Notes: generated from the letters alone by a model not told the origin. Numbered from the stretch's first letter, positions 18,376 to 27,090 are shown. The stretch is 64,000 nt of DNA from Derxia lacustris (GCF_002105195.1 NZ_MUHU01000031.1:1-64000); one strand, 5' to 3'. Made by a program: numbers and translations.

Positions 18376-18576
18376 TCAGCCGGCCTCGACCTCGTAGCCG
18401 GCATCGTCGATGACCGCCGCCAGCTCGGCATGCGTGAGTTCGCTCTTCACCTCGACCACACCGGTGTCGAGATGCACCGTCACCTCGGCCTTGGGATCGA
18501 CGCGTTGCAGCGCCGCCGAGACCGAGCGCACGCAGCCCTGGCATGTCATGCCGCCTACCGTGAAGCGATGTTCCAT
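18376..18576 (-). CDS. Heavy-metal-associated domain protein, CopZ-like copper chaperone
   Basis: 66 residues; ATG at 18576 with GGGAGA a few nt upstream. It is a single HMA ferredoxin-like domain with the metal site GGMTCQGCVRSV (Cys12 and Cys15) near the N-terminus and the expected pattern through AAVIDDAGYEVE at the end. Such proteins carry Cu(I) in the cytosol to P-type ATPases, but no copper ATPase is in the window. It lies 32 nt downstream of the NTF2-like gene on the same strand. Confidence 0.93.
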   Translation of the reverse strand: MEHRFTVGGMTCQGCVRSVSAALQRVDPKAEVTVHLDTGVVEVKSELTHAELAAVIDDAGYEVEAG

Positions 18577-18608
18577 CGTCGTTCTCCCGCGCAAGTGCGC
18601 CGCACCGG

Positions 18609-19472
18609 TCAGCGCGGCAGGTTTTCCAGATCGAGCTTGAGCTTCCAGCCGCCGCCTTCGCAGGTCCAGGCATGGAGGAATCCGTAACCGCGCTCGGCCG
18701 CGTCGGTGCGCACCAAGCCGGTCATCACCGCCAGATCCTGCGATTGCGCGACCCAGGTGCCGCGCATCTGCGCGTCGCGCCAGACCCGGCCGCGCGGCGC
18801 GGCGCCGGCGGCCACCGGCGCCAGATCGCTGCGCAGCACGACGGCATCGGCGGCATAGAGCCGGGCCGCCGGCGCATTGCCGCCGGCGCGCGCATCGACC
18901 ACCTGGCGCTCGGCCGCGCCGAGGGCGTTGGCATCGCACAGGCCGGCCGGCGCCACCCAGGGCAGCAGCGGCAGGCCGGCCACGGCATCGACCGCGCCGG
19001 GCCCGTCGCCGTGCGGCATGGCCGCATCCACCTGAAGCTTCCAGTCGCCGTCGTCGCCGGTGCGCCAGACGGCGACGTAATGGCCCAGGCCGTCGGCGCC
19101 GGCGGCCGGCCGGCCCGCATAGGGGCCGACGCTGACCGCCAGATCGGCCGAGCGGGCGACGATCACGCGCTCGGGCGCGCGGCGCAGCGGATTGCGGTCG
19201 GGCTCGTCGCCTTGCAGCAGGCTCGGGCCGTTGACCGGCGCCGGACGCAGCAGCAGGCCGCTGCTGGCCAGCATGTCGAGATAGCCGTCGCGCACGCCGT
19301 TGCGGGCGGCCAGACCGGTGAGCAGGGTGTCGGCCGCGACGACGGCGTCGCGCGCATCGGCAGCATGCGCCGGCGTCGTGCCGATCAGTGCCGCCGCGGC
19401 CAGCGGCGCGACGGGCAGGCAGCGCAACGCGCGCAAAGGGAAAGGGGCAGGGCGGGCGGAAGAGAGCGTCAT
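18609..19472 (-). CDS. Periplasmic protein with two NTF2/SnoaL-like (DUF4440-type) domains
   Basis: 287 residues with a signal peptide (RALRCLPVAPLAAAALIG...AHA). The mature part looks like an internal duplication of a SnoaL/DUF4440-type cone fold. Each half has a start helix (VVAADTLLTGLAARNG; AAERQVVDARAGGNAP), a strand with a charged pair (RSADLAVSVGPY; QSQDLAVMTGLVR) and a closing strand with GDWKLQVD or GGWKLKLDLENL. These domains bind small ligands or act as isomerase-like enzymes; the ligand is unknown. It is 32 nt upstream of the CopZ-like gene. Confidence 0.7.
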   Translation of the reverse strand: MTLSSARPAPFPLRALRCLPVAPLAAAALIGTTPAHAADARDAVVAADTLLTGLAARNGVRDGYLDMLASSGLLLRPAPVNGPSLLQGDEPDRNPLRRAPERVIVARSADLAVSVGPYAGRPAAGADGLGHYVAVWRTGDDGDWKLQVDAAMPHGDGPGAVDAVAGLPLLPWVAPAGLCDANALGAAERQVVDARAGGNAPAARLYAADAVVLRSDLAPVAAGAAPRGRVWRDAQMRGTWVAQSQDLAVMTGLVRTDAAERGYGFLHAWTCEGGGWKLKLDLENLPR

Positions 19473-19602
19473 GCGATCGGGCTCGGCAAGCGGGCGGAAA
19501 GTGGCGGCTGAAGGCGGCAGACTTTACGCCCGCGTCCGCCGCGGCCCTGCGACGCAAGCCGCGTTGCGCGGCCGGGTCGCGGCGCCGCCACAGCGGCCCG
19601 GT

Positions 19603-20811
19603 TTACGCGGCGGTCAGCAGATGGCGCAGCAGCGCATCGACCGGGCGGATCTCGGCGCCGAAGGGCAGCACGCCGGCACCGCGGAAGAACAGGCCCTTGT
19701 CGGTATCGCCGTCGAGCGCCAGCCCGAGCTGATGGTCGATGCAGAACTGGCCCCAGCCCACCTTGCCGTCGCGCAAACCGCATTGCGCCAGACAGTCGAA
19801 GGACTTGGTGCAGCGCGACTTCACCTGCGCCGTCTGTTGCAGGCGCGGCTCGGCGAGCATGTACTTCTCGAGCCAGGGCGTGCGTACCGCGCGTGCCGGC
19901 AGGCCGGCCACGCTGACGAACTCGACCACATCCTCGGGTCTGGCGCCGGCCAGCACCGCCTTGAATTCGGGCGCGGCGTCGGCTTCCTGGGTGACGGCGA
20001 ACGGCGTGCCCAGTTGCACGCCGGCCGCGCCGAGCGCCTGCAGCCGCGCGATGTCGGCATGGTTGCGCACGCCGCCGGCGGCGATCACCGGCACCTGCTC
20101 CAGCCCGGCCGAGCGCAGGAAGGCGACGGTCTCGGGAATCACGCGCTCGAAGTCGAAGCGCGGATCGTTGACGTCGGCGACGCGCGCCGCGCCCAGATGG
20201 CCGGCCGCGAGCCCCGGATGCTCGATGACGATGGCGTCGGGCATGCGGCGCTTGCGCTCCCACTTCTTGACCACCAGCGCCACGCCGCGCGCATCCGACA
20301 GGATCGGTACCAGCAGCGCCTTGGGATGCTCGGCCGCCAGATCGGGCAGATCGAGCGGCAGGCCGGCGCCGACCACCACCGCGTCGATGCCGCATTCGAG
20401 CGCGTGCTTCACATGCGCCGCGTAGGCGCTGATGGCGCGCATCACGTTGATGGCCAGCAGGCCGCGGCCTTGCGACAGCGCGCGAGCGGCGGTGATCTCG
20501 CGCTCGATGGCGACCAGATTGGCCGCGTCGATCGCGGTCTTGGCGCCTTCGCCGGGCGGCAGGGTGCGCGTCGCGGCCATCAGGTCCGGATGCAGCCGGC
20601 GCAGATCGACCGACGACAGCGTGCCCACGCCGCCCGCCGCCGCGACCGTGCCCGCGAGCCGGTGCGCCGACACGCCCACCCCCATGCCGCCCTGGACGAT
20701 CGGCAGCAGCTCGCGCCCCGCGATGTTCAACGGCTTGAGACCGCTGGCGAAGAGCGGCGCGACCAGATCGGGCGCAATGGAAGTGAGGACAGGCATATCG
20801 AGCGGATTCAT
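19603..20811 (-). CDS. Nitronate monooxygenase / 2-nitropropane dioxygenase family (FMN TIM barrel)
   Basis: 402 residues, ATG at 20811. The FMN-binding barrel is clear: LLPIVQGGMGVGVSAHRLAG, then VVVGAGLPLDLPDL, IVIEHPGLAAGHLG, VIAAGGVRNHADIARLQALGAAGVQLGT. These enzymes oxidise nitronates (or, in FabK/PfaD relatives, reduce enoyl thioesters) with FMN. Near the C-terminus is a Cys cluster (SRCTKSFDCLAQC, then GQFC) uncommon in the simplest members, which could bind a metal or be structural. A nitroreductase lies 700 bp away on the other strand, so nitro-compound metabolism is a plausible shared theme, not a proven one. Confidence 0.85.
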   Translation of the reverse strand: MNPLDMPVLTSIAPDLVAPLFASGLKPLNIAGRELLPIVQGGMGVGVSAHRLAGTVAAAGGVGTLSSVDLRRLHPDLMAATRTLPPGEGAKTAIDAANLVAIEREITAARALSQGRGLLAINVMRAISAYAAHVKHALECGIDAVVVGAGLPLDLPDLAAEHPKALLVPILSDARGVALVVKKWERKRRMPDAIVIEHPGLAAGHLGAARVADVNDPRFDFERVIPETVAFLRSAGLEQVPVIAAGGVRNHADIARLQALGAAGVQLGTPFAVTQEADAAPEFKAVLAGARPEDVVEFVSVAGLPARAVRTPWLEKYMLAEPRLQQTAQVKSRCTKSFDCLAQCGLRDGKVGWGQFCIDHQLGLALDGDTDKGLFFRGAGVLPFGAEIRPVDALLRHLLTAA

Positions 20812-21008
20812 GGGGGAAGGCGCCGGGAAGTGGCAGAGCGACCGACGGGAAGCGGTCGGCACGGCGGCGCAAGGGCCAGACCGGCGGCGCGGTCGACGGT
20901 AACAACCTACTAAGTCAGTCGGGTTGACGTGGCGCAACAGCCGTCCGCCGGCGTGTTGCTGCGGCCACATTTGCGCGCACGAACACACATCCGACGCAAT
21001 CGGTCGGG

Positions 21009-21383
21009 CTAGAGCCCGTCGACCAGCGCCTGGAGCGAGGCCAGCTCGCGCGCATCGAGGCCGTGCGGGCCGCCAGGCGCGAGCGGCGCCATCGCAGGCG
21101 CTTCCTGCACCTGGCGCGCGAGCAGCTCGATGTGCGGCAGCACCGTGCCGAAGAACACCGCCTGCCAGCGCCCGTCGACCTCGCGCGCCAGAAGAATGGT
21201 CGGGAAGTTCTCGATGTCGAGCTCGCCGATGCGGTCGGCCTCGTCCTCGATGTCGATCCAGCCGAAGCGCGCCTCGGGATGGCGCGCGGCCAGCGCCGCG
21301 AAGGGCGCGTGGTAGTCGCGGCAGGTGCCGCACCACTCGGCACACAGGCACAGCACATGAAGCGCGGGGGAGGAGGGGCTCAT
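21009..21383 (-). CDS. Thioredoxin-like protein
   Basis: 124 residues, thioredoxin fold with the active site CAEWCGTCRDYH (CGTC pair) near residues 18-21, cis-Pro in NFPTILLAREV, and a C-terminal tail rich in Gly/Pro/Leu. There is no signal peptide, so it acts in the cytosol as a disulfide reductase or related redox protein. It is divergent from the nitroreductase gene across about 117 bp. Confidence 0.88.
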   Translation of the reverse strand: MSPSSPALHVLCLCAEWCGTCRDYHAPFAALAARHPEARFGWIDIEDEADRIGELDIENFPTILLAREVDGRWQAVFFGTVLPHIELLARQVQEAPAMAPLAPGGPHGLDARELASLQALVDGL

Positions 21384-21500
21384 TTCTTTTTCGACGATTC
21401 CAGACTGCTACCGGCCATTCGCCGCGCGGGCGGCGGCGCGCATGATCCTACCCCGCGCCAAACCGGCCACCGACCTGCCTCCACTCGTCCAAGAACAGCC

Positions 21501-22328
21501 ATGACCGCTCCCACCCCGCTCAACCTGATTACCGCGCGCTACGGCGCCACCAACCCGCCCGCCGTCGCCGCCGAGGCGCCCTGGAATGCCGTGCTCGACA
21601 GCCTGCTCGGCCATGCCTCGGTGCGCGCCTTTCTGCCCGATGCGCTGCCGGCCGGCGCGCTCGAAGCCGGCATCGCCGCCGCGCAATCGGCCGCCACGTC
21701 CTCGAACCTGCAAGTCTGGAGCGTGGTCGCCGTCGAGGCGCCCGAGACCAAGGCCAAGTTCGCCGACTGGACCGGCGGCCAGAAGCACATCGCCGACTGC
21801 CCGACCTTCCTCGTGTGGCTGGCCGATCTGGCCCGGCTGCGCCAGTGCGCCGAGCGTGCCGCCGCGCCGTCGGCCGGCCTCGACTATCTGGAAATGCTGC
21901 TGGTCGGCGTGATCGACGCGGCGCTCGCGGCGCAGAACGCCAGCGCCGCCTTCGAGTCGATGGGCCTCGGCACGGTCTACATCGGCGGCATCCGCAATCA
22001 CGTCGACAAGGTCGCGGCCGAGCTGGCGCTGCCGCCGCTGGTCACGCCGGTGTTCGGTCTGTGCGTCGGCAAGCCGGCCAAGGCCGGCGCCGTCAAGCCG
22101 CGCCTGCCGCAGCCGGCGGTGCTGCACCGCGAGCGCTACAGCCTCGAAGCGCAACTGCCCGAGATCGACGCCTACGACGCCACGATGCAGGCCTTCTACA
22201 CATCCCAGGGCATGAAGGCGCACCAGTGGACGCCGCACAGCATCAAGCGCATCGCCGACGCCGCCGCGCTCACCGGCCGCGATGTGCTGGCGGAAAAGCT
22301 GCGCGGCTTCGGCTTCAAGCTGCTCTGA
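21501..22328 (+). CDS. Oxygen-insensitive NADPH nitroreductase (NfsA-like)
   Basis: 275 residues, ATG at 21501. Family features: LLGHASVRAFLPDALPAGALEAGIAAAQSAATSSNLQ near the N-terminus (FMN-binding R and the SSNLQ motif), LGTVYIGGIRN in the middle, and VFGLCVGKPAK with the RLPQPAVLHRERY segment typical of NfsA/FrxA-type enzymes. They reduce nitroaromatics, quinones or flavins with NAD(P)H as FMN-bound dimers in the cytosol. The DUF2867 gene follows 7 nt after the stop and is probably cotranscribed. Confidence 0.9.
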   Translation: MTAPTPLNLITARYGATNPPAVAAEAPWNAVLDSLLGHASVRAFLPDALPAGALEAGIAAAQSAATSSNLQVWSVVAVEAPETKAKFADWTGGQKHIADCPTFLVWLADLARLRQCAERAAAPSAGLDYLEMLLVGVIDAALAAQNASAAFESMGLGTVYIGGIRNHVDKVAAELALPPLVTPVFGLCVGKPAKAGAVKPRLPQPAVLHRERYSLEAQLPEIDAYDATMQAFYTSQGMKAHQWTPHSIKRIADAAALTGRDVLAEKLRGFGFKLL

Positions 22329-22335
22329 CGCGCTC

Positions 22336-22839
22336 ATGAACAAGCCCGCGCCCTGCACCGTCCCGCCCGCCAGCGCCGTGGCCCGGCTGCTGCCCGGCGC
22401 CAGCTTCTTCGATGCGTGGACGGTGCCGGTCGCCGATCCGTCGCTGTCGGCGCTCGACCTGTTCCTGAAGGCCGCGCGCCGCACGCCGCGCTGGATCGAT
22501 GCGGCGATGGCGCTGCGCAATCGCGTGGTGGCGCCGTTCGGGCTCAAGGATCTGGGCGGTCTGGCCGCCGTGTCGGCCACGCGCGCCGGCGCCGATTACC
22601 GGCCCGGCGAGCGCGTGGGCATCTTCACGCTCATCGCCAACACGCCCGACGAAGTGCTGCTCGGCGACGACGACCGCCATCTGAAGGTGGTGGTGTCGCT
22701 GCGGCGCGAGGGCGCGGCGGTGGTGGTGACGACGGTCGTGCACACGCGCAACTGGCTCGGCCGGCTCTACATGCTGCCGGTCACGCCGATGCACAAGCTG
22801 ATCGCGCCGGCCTTCCTGGCGCGGCTGGCCGAGGCCTGA
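22336..22839 (+). CDS. DUF2867 family protein
   Basis: 167 residues; ATG at 22336, 7 nt after the nitroreductase stop. The sequence fits DUF2867 (ARLLPGASFFDAWTVPV at the start, LFLKAARRTPRWIDAAMALRN, and GLYML/RLYMLPVTPMHKLIAPAFL at the end), a SRPBCC-like fold of unknown function that is often linked to redox or lipid genes. There is no signal peptide or membrane helix. Its role is unknown. Confidence 0.85.
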   Translation: MNKPAPCTVPPASAVARLLPGASFFDAWTVPVADPSLSALDLFLKAARRTPRWIDAAMALRNRVVAPFGLKDLGGLAAVSATRAGADYRPGERVGIFTLIANTPDEVLLGDDDRHLKVVVSLRREGAAVVVTTVVHTRNWLGRLYMLPVTPMHKLIAPAFLARLAEA

Positions 22840-22915
22840 GGCGCGCTGCGGCGCGCGAACGCAGCGGCGGCCGGTTCGGCCGGACGCTCGCCTGCGGGCA
22901 AGGCCGCCCCGGCTG

Positions 22916-23638
22916 CTAAATCCCCAACAACCGCACCAGCGCCGGCACGAACAGCGCCGTGACCATCGCCGTCAGCCCCATTGCCAGCGCGGCAAACGCG
23001 CCCGCCGTCTGATTCACCCGCAGCGATTCCGCCGTGCCGATGCCGTGGCAGCCCAGCCCCAGCGCAAAGCCGAGCGCCTGCGGCTCGGTCACGCGCGTGA
23101 GCCTGAGCGTCAGCACGCCGAGCGCGATGCCGCTCATGCCGGTGAACATCACCATCACCGCCGCCAGCGACGGAATGCCGCCGATGCGCTCGGCAATGCC
23201 CATCGCCACCGGCGTGGTCACCGACTTGGTCGTCAGCGTGAGCAGCAGCGTGCGGTCGAGACCGAACAGCTGGCCGATCAGCACCGCCGACAGCGACGCC
23301 ACCAGCGCGCCGACCACCACCGTGACCAGCACCGGCAGCGCCAGCCGCCGCACCGCCAGCACATTGGCGTAGAGCGGCACCGCCAGCGCCACCGTGGCCG
23401 GCCCGAGCAGAAAGTGCACGAACTGCGCGCCCTCGAAATAGGCCGCGTAGGAGGTATGCGTCGCCAGCAGCACCGCAATCACCAGCCCGATCGCGATGAA
23501 CACCGGATTGAGCCAGGGCCGCCGGCCCGCCTTCTCGAAAATCCACAGCCCGGCCAGATAGGCGCCGAGCGTCAGCAGCAGGCCATTGATCGGCGTCGGC
23601 GCGAGATAGATCCAGATTTCCGACAGCCGGGCGTTCAT
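22916..23638 (-). CDS. lrgB: LrgB/CidB family membrane protein
   Basis: 240 residues, six to eight membrane helices. Signature stretches include LNPVFIAIGLVIAVLL, FVHFLLGPATVALAVPLY, KSVTTPVAMGIAERIGGIPSLAAV, and ALGLGCHGIGTAESLRVN. LrgB/CidB proteins act with LrgA/CidA in murein hydrolase control and in pyruvate or metabolite transport in some bacteria. Its ATG overlaps the stop of the LrgA-like gene by 4 nt, showing translational coupling. Confidence 0.93.
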   Translation of the reverse strand: MNARLSEIWIYLAPTPINGLLLTLGAYLAGLWIFEKAGRRPWLNPVFIAIGLVIAVLLATHTSYAAYFEGAQFVHFLLGPATVALAVPLYANVLAVRRLALPVLVTVVVGALVASLSAVLIGQLFGLDRTLLLTLTTKSVTTPVAMGIAERIGGIPSLAAVMVMFTGMSGIALGVLTLRLTRVTEPQALGFALGLGCHGIGTAESLRVNQTAGAFAALAMGLTAMVTALFVPALVRLLGI

Positions 23639-24099
23639 GCGCGGTCTCCGTCAGCGGGCGCTGGCGCGCTTGCCGGCACGGCCGGGCTGGCGGGGGCCGG
23701 GCCAGCGGCCGCAGTCGCGCCAGCGCCCGCTGCGCCGTCTTCAGCGGCCGGCGGCAGCGTGCCGGTCCATCGCATCATCAATTTCATCGTCCAGCCGGTG
23801 ACCACCAGCGTCAGCAGCGTGCTCAGCACCACGGTGGCGATCAGCCCGAGCCAGTGGCCCTGGATGCGCCCGGCCTGCGAAATGAGGCCGGCGCCAGCCG
23901 GCACGAACAGCAGCCCCAGGTTGTCGAGCAGCCCGCGCGTGGTGTTGGCCAGTGCCAGCGACACGCGCCGGCGCGCCATCAGCGTGAACAGCAGCAGTGC
24001 CATGCCCAGTACCGGCCCGGGCAGGTCGAGATCGAAGAACCGCACGGTGACTTCACCGACGAGTTGATAGACGAGCAGCAGAACCAGGCTGGCAACCAT
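23635..24099 (-). CDS. lrgA: LrgA/CidA family holin-like protein
   Basis: 154 residues with about four membrane helices (LVLLLVYQLVGEVTVRFFDLDLPGPVLGMALLL is the family start; LLFVPAGAGLISQ follows). A C-terminal extension of ~30 Ala/Pro residues is atypical. It is the first gene of the lrgAB pair, coupled to lrgB by an ATGA overlap. The promoter should lie in the DnaA-box-containing region upstream. Confidence 0.92.
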   Translation of the reverse strand: MVASLVLLLVYQLVGEVTVRFFDLDLPGPVLGMALLLFTLMARRRVSLALANTTRGLLDNLGLLFVPAGAGLISQAGRIQGHWLGLIATVVLSTLLTLVVTGWTMKLMMRWTGTLPPAAEDGAAGAGATAAAGPAPASPAVPASAPAPADGDRA

Positions 24100-24254
24100 G
24101 GGCGGGCAATCGCAAACGGGTTGGGCGGGGGCAAAAGCATGCCGCGCGCTTGCGGGAAATTGGTCAGTCCAATCATCCGCAGTAACAAGCCGGCGTGCCT
24201 GAGCAACAGCTCCGGGCAGGCCCGGCTTACGCGCGCGGCGCGCGGCTTTGCCCT

Positions 24255-24263
24255 TGTGGATGA
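24255..24263 (-). promoter_or_regulatory. Near-match DnaA box (8 of 9)
   Basis: TGTGGATGA, one mismatch from the reverse complement of TTATCCACA. Confidence 0.35.
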
Positions 24264-24307
24264 ATTTCTATTTATGAATGAGAGAACTGATGATCGGTCG
24301 CCTTTTC

Positions 24308-24316
24308 TGTGGATAA
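24308..24316 (-). promoter_or_regulatory. Perfect DnaA box
   Basis: TGTGGATAA, the exact reverse complement of the consensus TTATCCACA, next to an AT-rich stretch. Confidence 0.55.
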
Positions 24317-24455
24317 CTTCTTCATCGGCTTTGGAATCAGTCACTTGCCATGAGGCACAACCCGACGGCTTTCCCAGGTGCGGCTTGTGGAGGGTCGGGG
24401 ACGGTTTTTGGCACTTTTGCCGCGAAGGCCGGGTTGCACCCAATCGGTCAGAAAG

Positions 24456-24464
24456 TTATCCACA
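24456..24464 (+). promoter_or_regulatory. Perfect DnaA box
   Basis: TTATCCACA, the consensus 9-mer, about 140 bp from and inverted relative to the box at 24308-24316. Confidence 0.55.
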
Positions 24465-24511
24465 GATTTTCGGACCGACTTTGGCGCGGGGGCGCCGGGA
24501 TAATCCCGGTC

Positions 24512-25687
24512 ATGGCTTCTGTCGCTCCCGCACGCGTTGCGCCCCGCTGGCTGTTCGGCCTGATCGGCGTGTTTGCCTTCATCAATGTCTATTCGATCCA
24601 GTCGGTGCTGCCCGATCTGATGCGCGCCTTCGACGCGAGCGCGCCGGCGGTCGGCGCCACGGTGGGCGCGACGGTGATGGCGGTGGCGCTGCTGTCGCCG
24701 CTCACCGGCATGGTTTCGGATGCGCTCGGGCGCAAGGCCTTCGTGGTGGCGTCGATGCTGGCGGTGGCGCTGCCGACGATCGCCATCGGCTTTGCGCAGA
24801 CGCTGCCGCAGGTGGTGGCGCTGCGCTTCGTCGAGGGGCTGTTCATCCCCGGCATCACCGTGGTGATCGTGGCCTACATCGGCGAGGAGCTGGCGCCGGG
24901 CCGGATGGCCGCGGCAATGGGCACTTACGTGGCGGGCTGCGTGCTGGGCGGCTTCGCCGGGCGCTTTCTCACCGGGCAGATCGCGGAATGGTCGCAATGG
25001 CGCACGGCCTTTGTGGTGCTGGGCGGACTGAATGCGCTGGGCGGGCTAGTGGTGGCGCGGCTGCTGCCGGCGTCACGGCGCTTTGTGGCCCGGCGCGAGC
25101 TGGGCGCGGCCTGGCGCGGCTTGCTGGGCCATGCGCGCAATGCGCGGCTGATGGCGGCCTGCGCGGTGGGCTTCTGCGTGCTGCTGTGCCAGGTTGGCGT
25201 GTTCACCTACATCAACCTGCTGCTGGCCGGGCCGCCCTGGGGCTTCGGGCCGGCGGCGCTGGCCAATGTGTTCACGATCTATCTGCTCGGTTTCATGGCG
25301 GCGCCGCTGACCAACCGGCTGATCGGGCCGCTCGGCTATCGCGGCACGCTGGTGCTGGCGCTGGGCGGCGGCGCGGTCGGCGCGCTGCTCACGCTGCTGC
25401 CGAGCTTTGCGGCGGTGCTGGCCGGGCTGGCGCTGGCCAGTACCGCGACCTTCGTGGCGCAGACGGTGGCGATCAGCTTCGTCGCGGCCAATGTGCGCGA
25501 GGGGCGGTCGCTCGCCTCGGGGCTCTACAACGCGGTGTATTACGCCGGCGGCTCGGTGGGCGCGGTGCTGGGCGGCGTGCTGTGGCGGCATTTCGGCTGG
25601 CCGGGCGTGATCGCGATGGTGCTGTGCGCCCAGCTCGGCGGCTGCGCGCTGGCCTGGCGGCGCTGGGCGCCGCCGCGGGCGGGCTGA
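24512..25687 (+). CDS. MFS transporter (YnfM/AraJ-like exporter type)
   Basis: 391 residues; ATG at 24512. Twelve membrane helices are apparent, with the MFS loop motif SDALGRKAFVVAS between helices 2 and 3 and an antiporter-like helix 5 (GTYVAGCVLGGFAGRFLTGQIAEW). The first helix reads FAFINVYSIQSVLPDLM. These features match the YnfM/AraJ/Bcr-type drug:H+ antiporter group, which exports sugars or toxic compounds. It is divergent from lrgAB. Substrate unknown. An upstream in-frame ATG at 24350 would add 54 non-family residues and is rejected. Confidence 0.87.
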   Translation: MASVAPARVAPRWLFGLIGVFAFINVYSIQSVLPDLMRAFDASAPAVGATVGATVMAVALLSPLTGMVSDALGRKAFVVASMLAVALPTIAIGFAQTLPQVVALRFVEGLFIPGITVVIVAYIGEELAPGRMAAAMGTYVAGCVLGGFAGRFLTGQIAEWSQWRTAFVVLGGLNALGGLVVARLLPASRRFVARRELGAAWRGLLGHARNARLMAACAVGFCVLLCQVGVFTYINLLLAGPPWGFGPAALANVFTIYLLGFMAAPLTNRLIGPLGYRGTLVLALGGGAVGALLTLLPSFAAVLAGLALASTATFVAQTVAISFVAANVREGRSLASGLYNAVYYAGGSVGAVLGGVLWRHFGWPGVIAMVLCAQLGGCALAWRRWAPPRAG

Positions 25688-25899
25688 GCTGCGTCGGCGC
25701 GGTTGGCGGCTTGGCCGGCGCGGCGCACCGCCGGGCCGCGCTGGCGCGTCATGCGCCCGACGCGCCTGACGGCAGCCGGCGGCAGAACTTGAGGCCGCGC
25801 CGCAGCCGAATTGCCGCACCGCGCCACGACTGCTCCGCGCGCTGCCGGCGCCGCCGCGCGCCGATGATTGGGACCACTCCTCTCCTCCCCCGATCTCCC

Positions 25900-27081
25900 A
25901 TGCTCGCCGACCGACTTTCCCTGCGCGCCCGGCTGCTGCTGGCGCCGCTGGTCGCCATTGCGCTGCTGACCGCGTTCGGCAGCCTTGCGCTGCTGGCGTT
26001 CGACCGCGAGACGCGCAGTTCCGCCGCGCTGGTCGAACGCCAGCTCGGCGCGCTGCATCAGGCCGCGAGCCTGGCGCCGGCGATCGCCGAAACCCAGGCC
26101 GCCGCGCGCCGGCTGGTGCAGGCACTGGCCGGTGCCGGCGATCCGCCCGGCCCGCTGGCCGAAGCCGCCCGCACCGCGCTTGGCCACAGCGTCGATGTCG
26201 TCGGCCGCCTGCAGGAGGCCGACGCCGCGCTGCCGGCGGTGGCCGATGCCGCCCGCACCTATGCCTTCGAGCTGCGGCCCTGGCGCGGCGCGCTCGCCGA
26301 TCTGCTCGACCCCGCCGCGCTGCCCGATGCCGCCAGCGCCGACGCCATCCTGGGTGCGACCGAGCGCCATGCCGATCGGCTGGAGCGCCGCGCCGGCGAA
26401 CTGGCCGACGCCGTGGCCGCCGCCGTGCGCCAGGACGGCGCCGCGCGCGTCGAGGCCGGTCGCGCCATGCTGCGCGGCCTGCTGCTGCTGCTGGCGCTGC
26501 TGCTCTTGCCCTGCCTGGTGGTGGCGCTGGCGGTGCTGCACAGCGCCGAGGGCGACATCACCCTGCTGGCCCAGCTGGTGGCCCGGCTGCGCGAAGCCGG
26601 CTGCGCGGCCGAGCGGTCGGCGCCGGCGGCCACCTCGGCCACGGCCGGTGCCGGCGCGCCAGCCGCCGCCTCCGCAGCTGACGGCCCGGCCACCGATGTC
26701 GGCGCCGAGCCGGCGAGCGGCGCCCGCCCGCCGAGCCCGGCCGACTTCACCGGCGCGATGGAGGCGCTGGCCTTCCGCAGCAATCTGCTGGCGCTCAATG
26801 CGGCGGTCGAGGCGGCCCGGCTGGCCGCGCCCGGCAATGCCGTGGCCAGCGTGGCCGCCGATGCACGCCGGCTGGCCCAGGCCGCCACCCTCATGGCCGA
26901 GGAATGCCGCTGGCAGCAGCGGCTCGCCGATCTGGATGCGGCCGCCGCCGTGCTGCGCGCCGCCGAAGGCAGCGACAGCGCCGACCTTGCCGAAGCGTTC
27001 GACGGCGAGGCACGCCTGCCGCTGCGGACCGGCGCGCATTTCAGCCCGCCGCACGCCCACCAGCGCCGGCGCGGCGACTGA
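25900..27081 (+). CDS. Degenerate methyl-accepting-chemotaxis-like membrane protein
   Basis: 393 residues from ATG 25900 (an ATG at 25864 is also possible). A membrane helix (LLLAPLVAIALLTAFGSLALLAF), an extracytoplasmic helical region of ~150 residues and a second helix (LLLLLALLLLPCLVVALAVL) match chemoreceptor topology. The cytosolic part keeps the hairpin-tip motif in altered form (FRSNLLALNAAVEAARLAAPGN, then VAADARRLAQAA), but most of the ~250-residue signalling coiled coil is missing. It is therefore either a remnant receptor or a modulator that inserts into receptor arrays. No che genes are nearby. Confidence 0.75.
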   Translation: MLADRLSLRARLLLAPLVAIALLTAFGSLALLAFDRETRSSAALVERQLGALHQAASLAPAIAETQAAARRLVQALAGAGDPPGPLAEAARTALGHSVDVVGRLQEADAALPAVADAARTYAFELRPWRGALADLLDPAALPDAASADAILGATERHADRLERRAGELADAVAAAVRQDGAARVEAGRAMLRGLLLLLALLLLPCLVVALAVLHSAEGDITLLAQLVARLREAGCAAERSAPAATSATAGAGAPAAASAADGPATDVGAEPASGARPPSPADFTGAMEALAFRSNLLALNAAVEAARLAAPGNAVASVAADARRLAQAATLMAEECRWQQRLADLDAAAAVLRAAEGSDSADLAEAFDGEARLPLRTGAHFSPPHAHQRRRGD

Positions 27082-27090
27082 AGCCGCGCC

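Larger units (their letters stand above)
24100..24511. other. Divergent intergenic region with DnaA-box matches
   Basis: 412 bp between lrgA and the MFS gene, with no gene of its own. It contains an AT-rich patch (about 24262-24290) in otherwise GC-rich DNA, two perfect 9-mer DnaA boxes in opposite orientation and one 8/9 match. It must also hold both divergent promoters. Confidence 0.6.

Noticed and set aside
22840-22915. Possible terminator between DUF2867 and lrgB
   Set aside because: Several imperfect GC hairpins exist, but none has a clean stem plus T-run.
24240-24470. Calling the DnaA-box region a chromosomal origin
   Set aside because: No dnaA, dnaN, gidA or partition genes are present, and only two perfect boxes were found; a regulated promoter is as likely.
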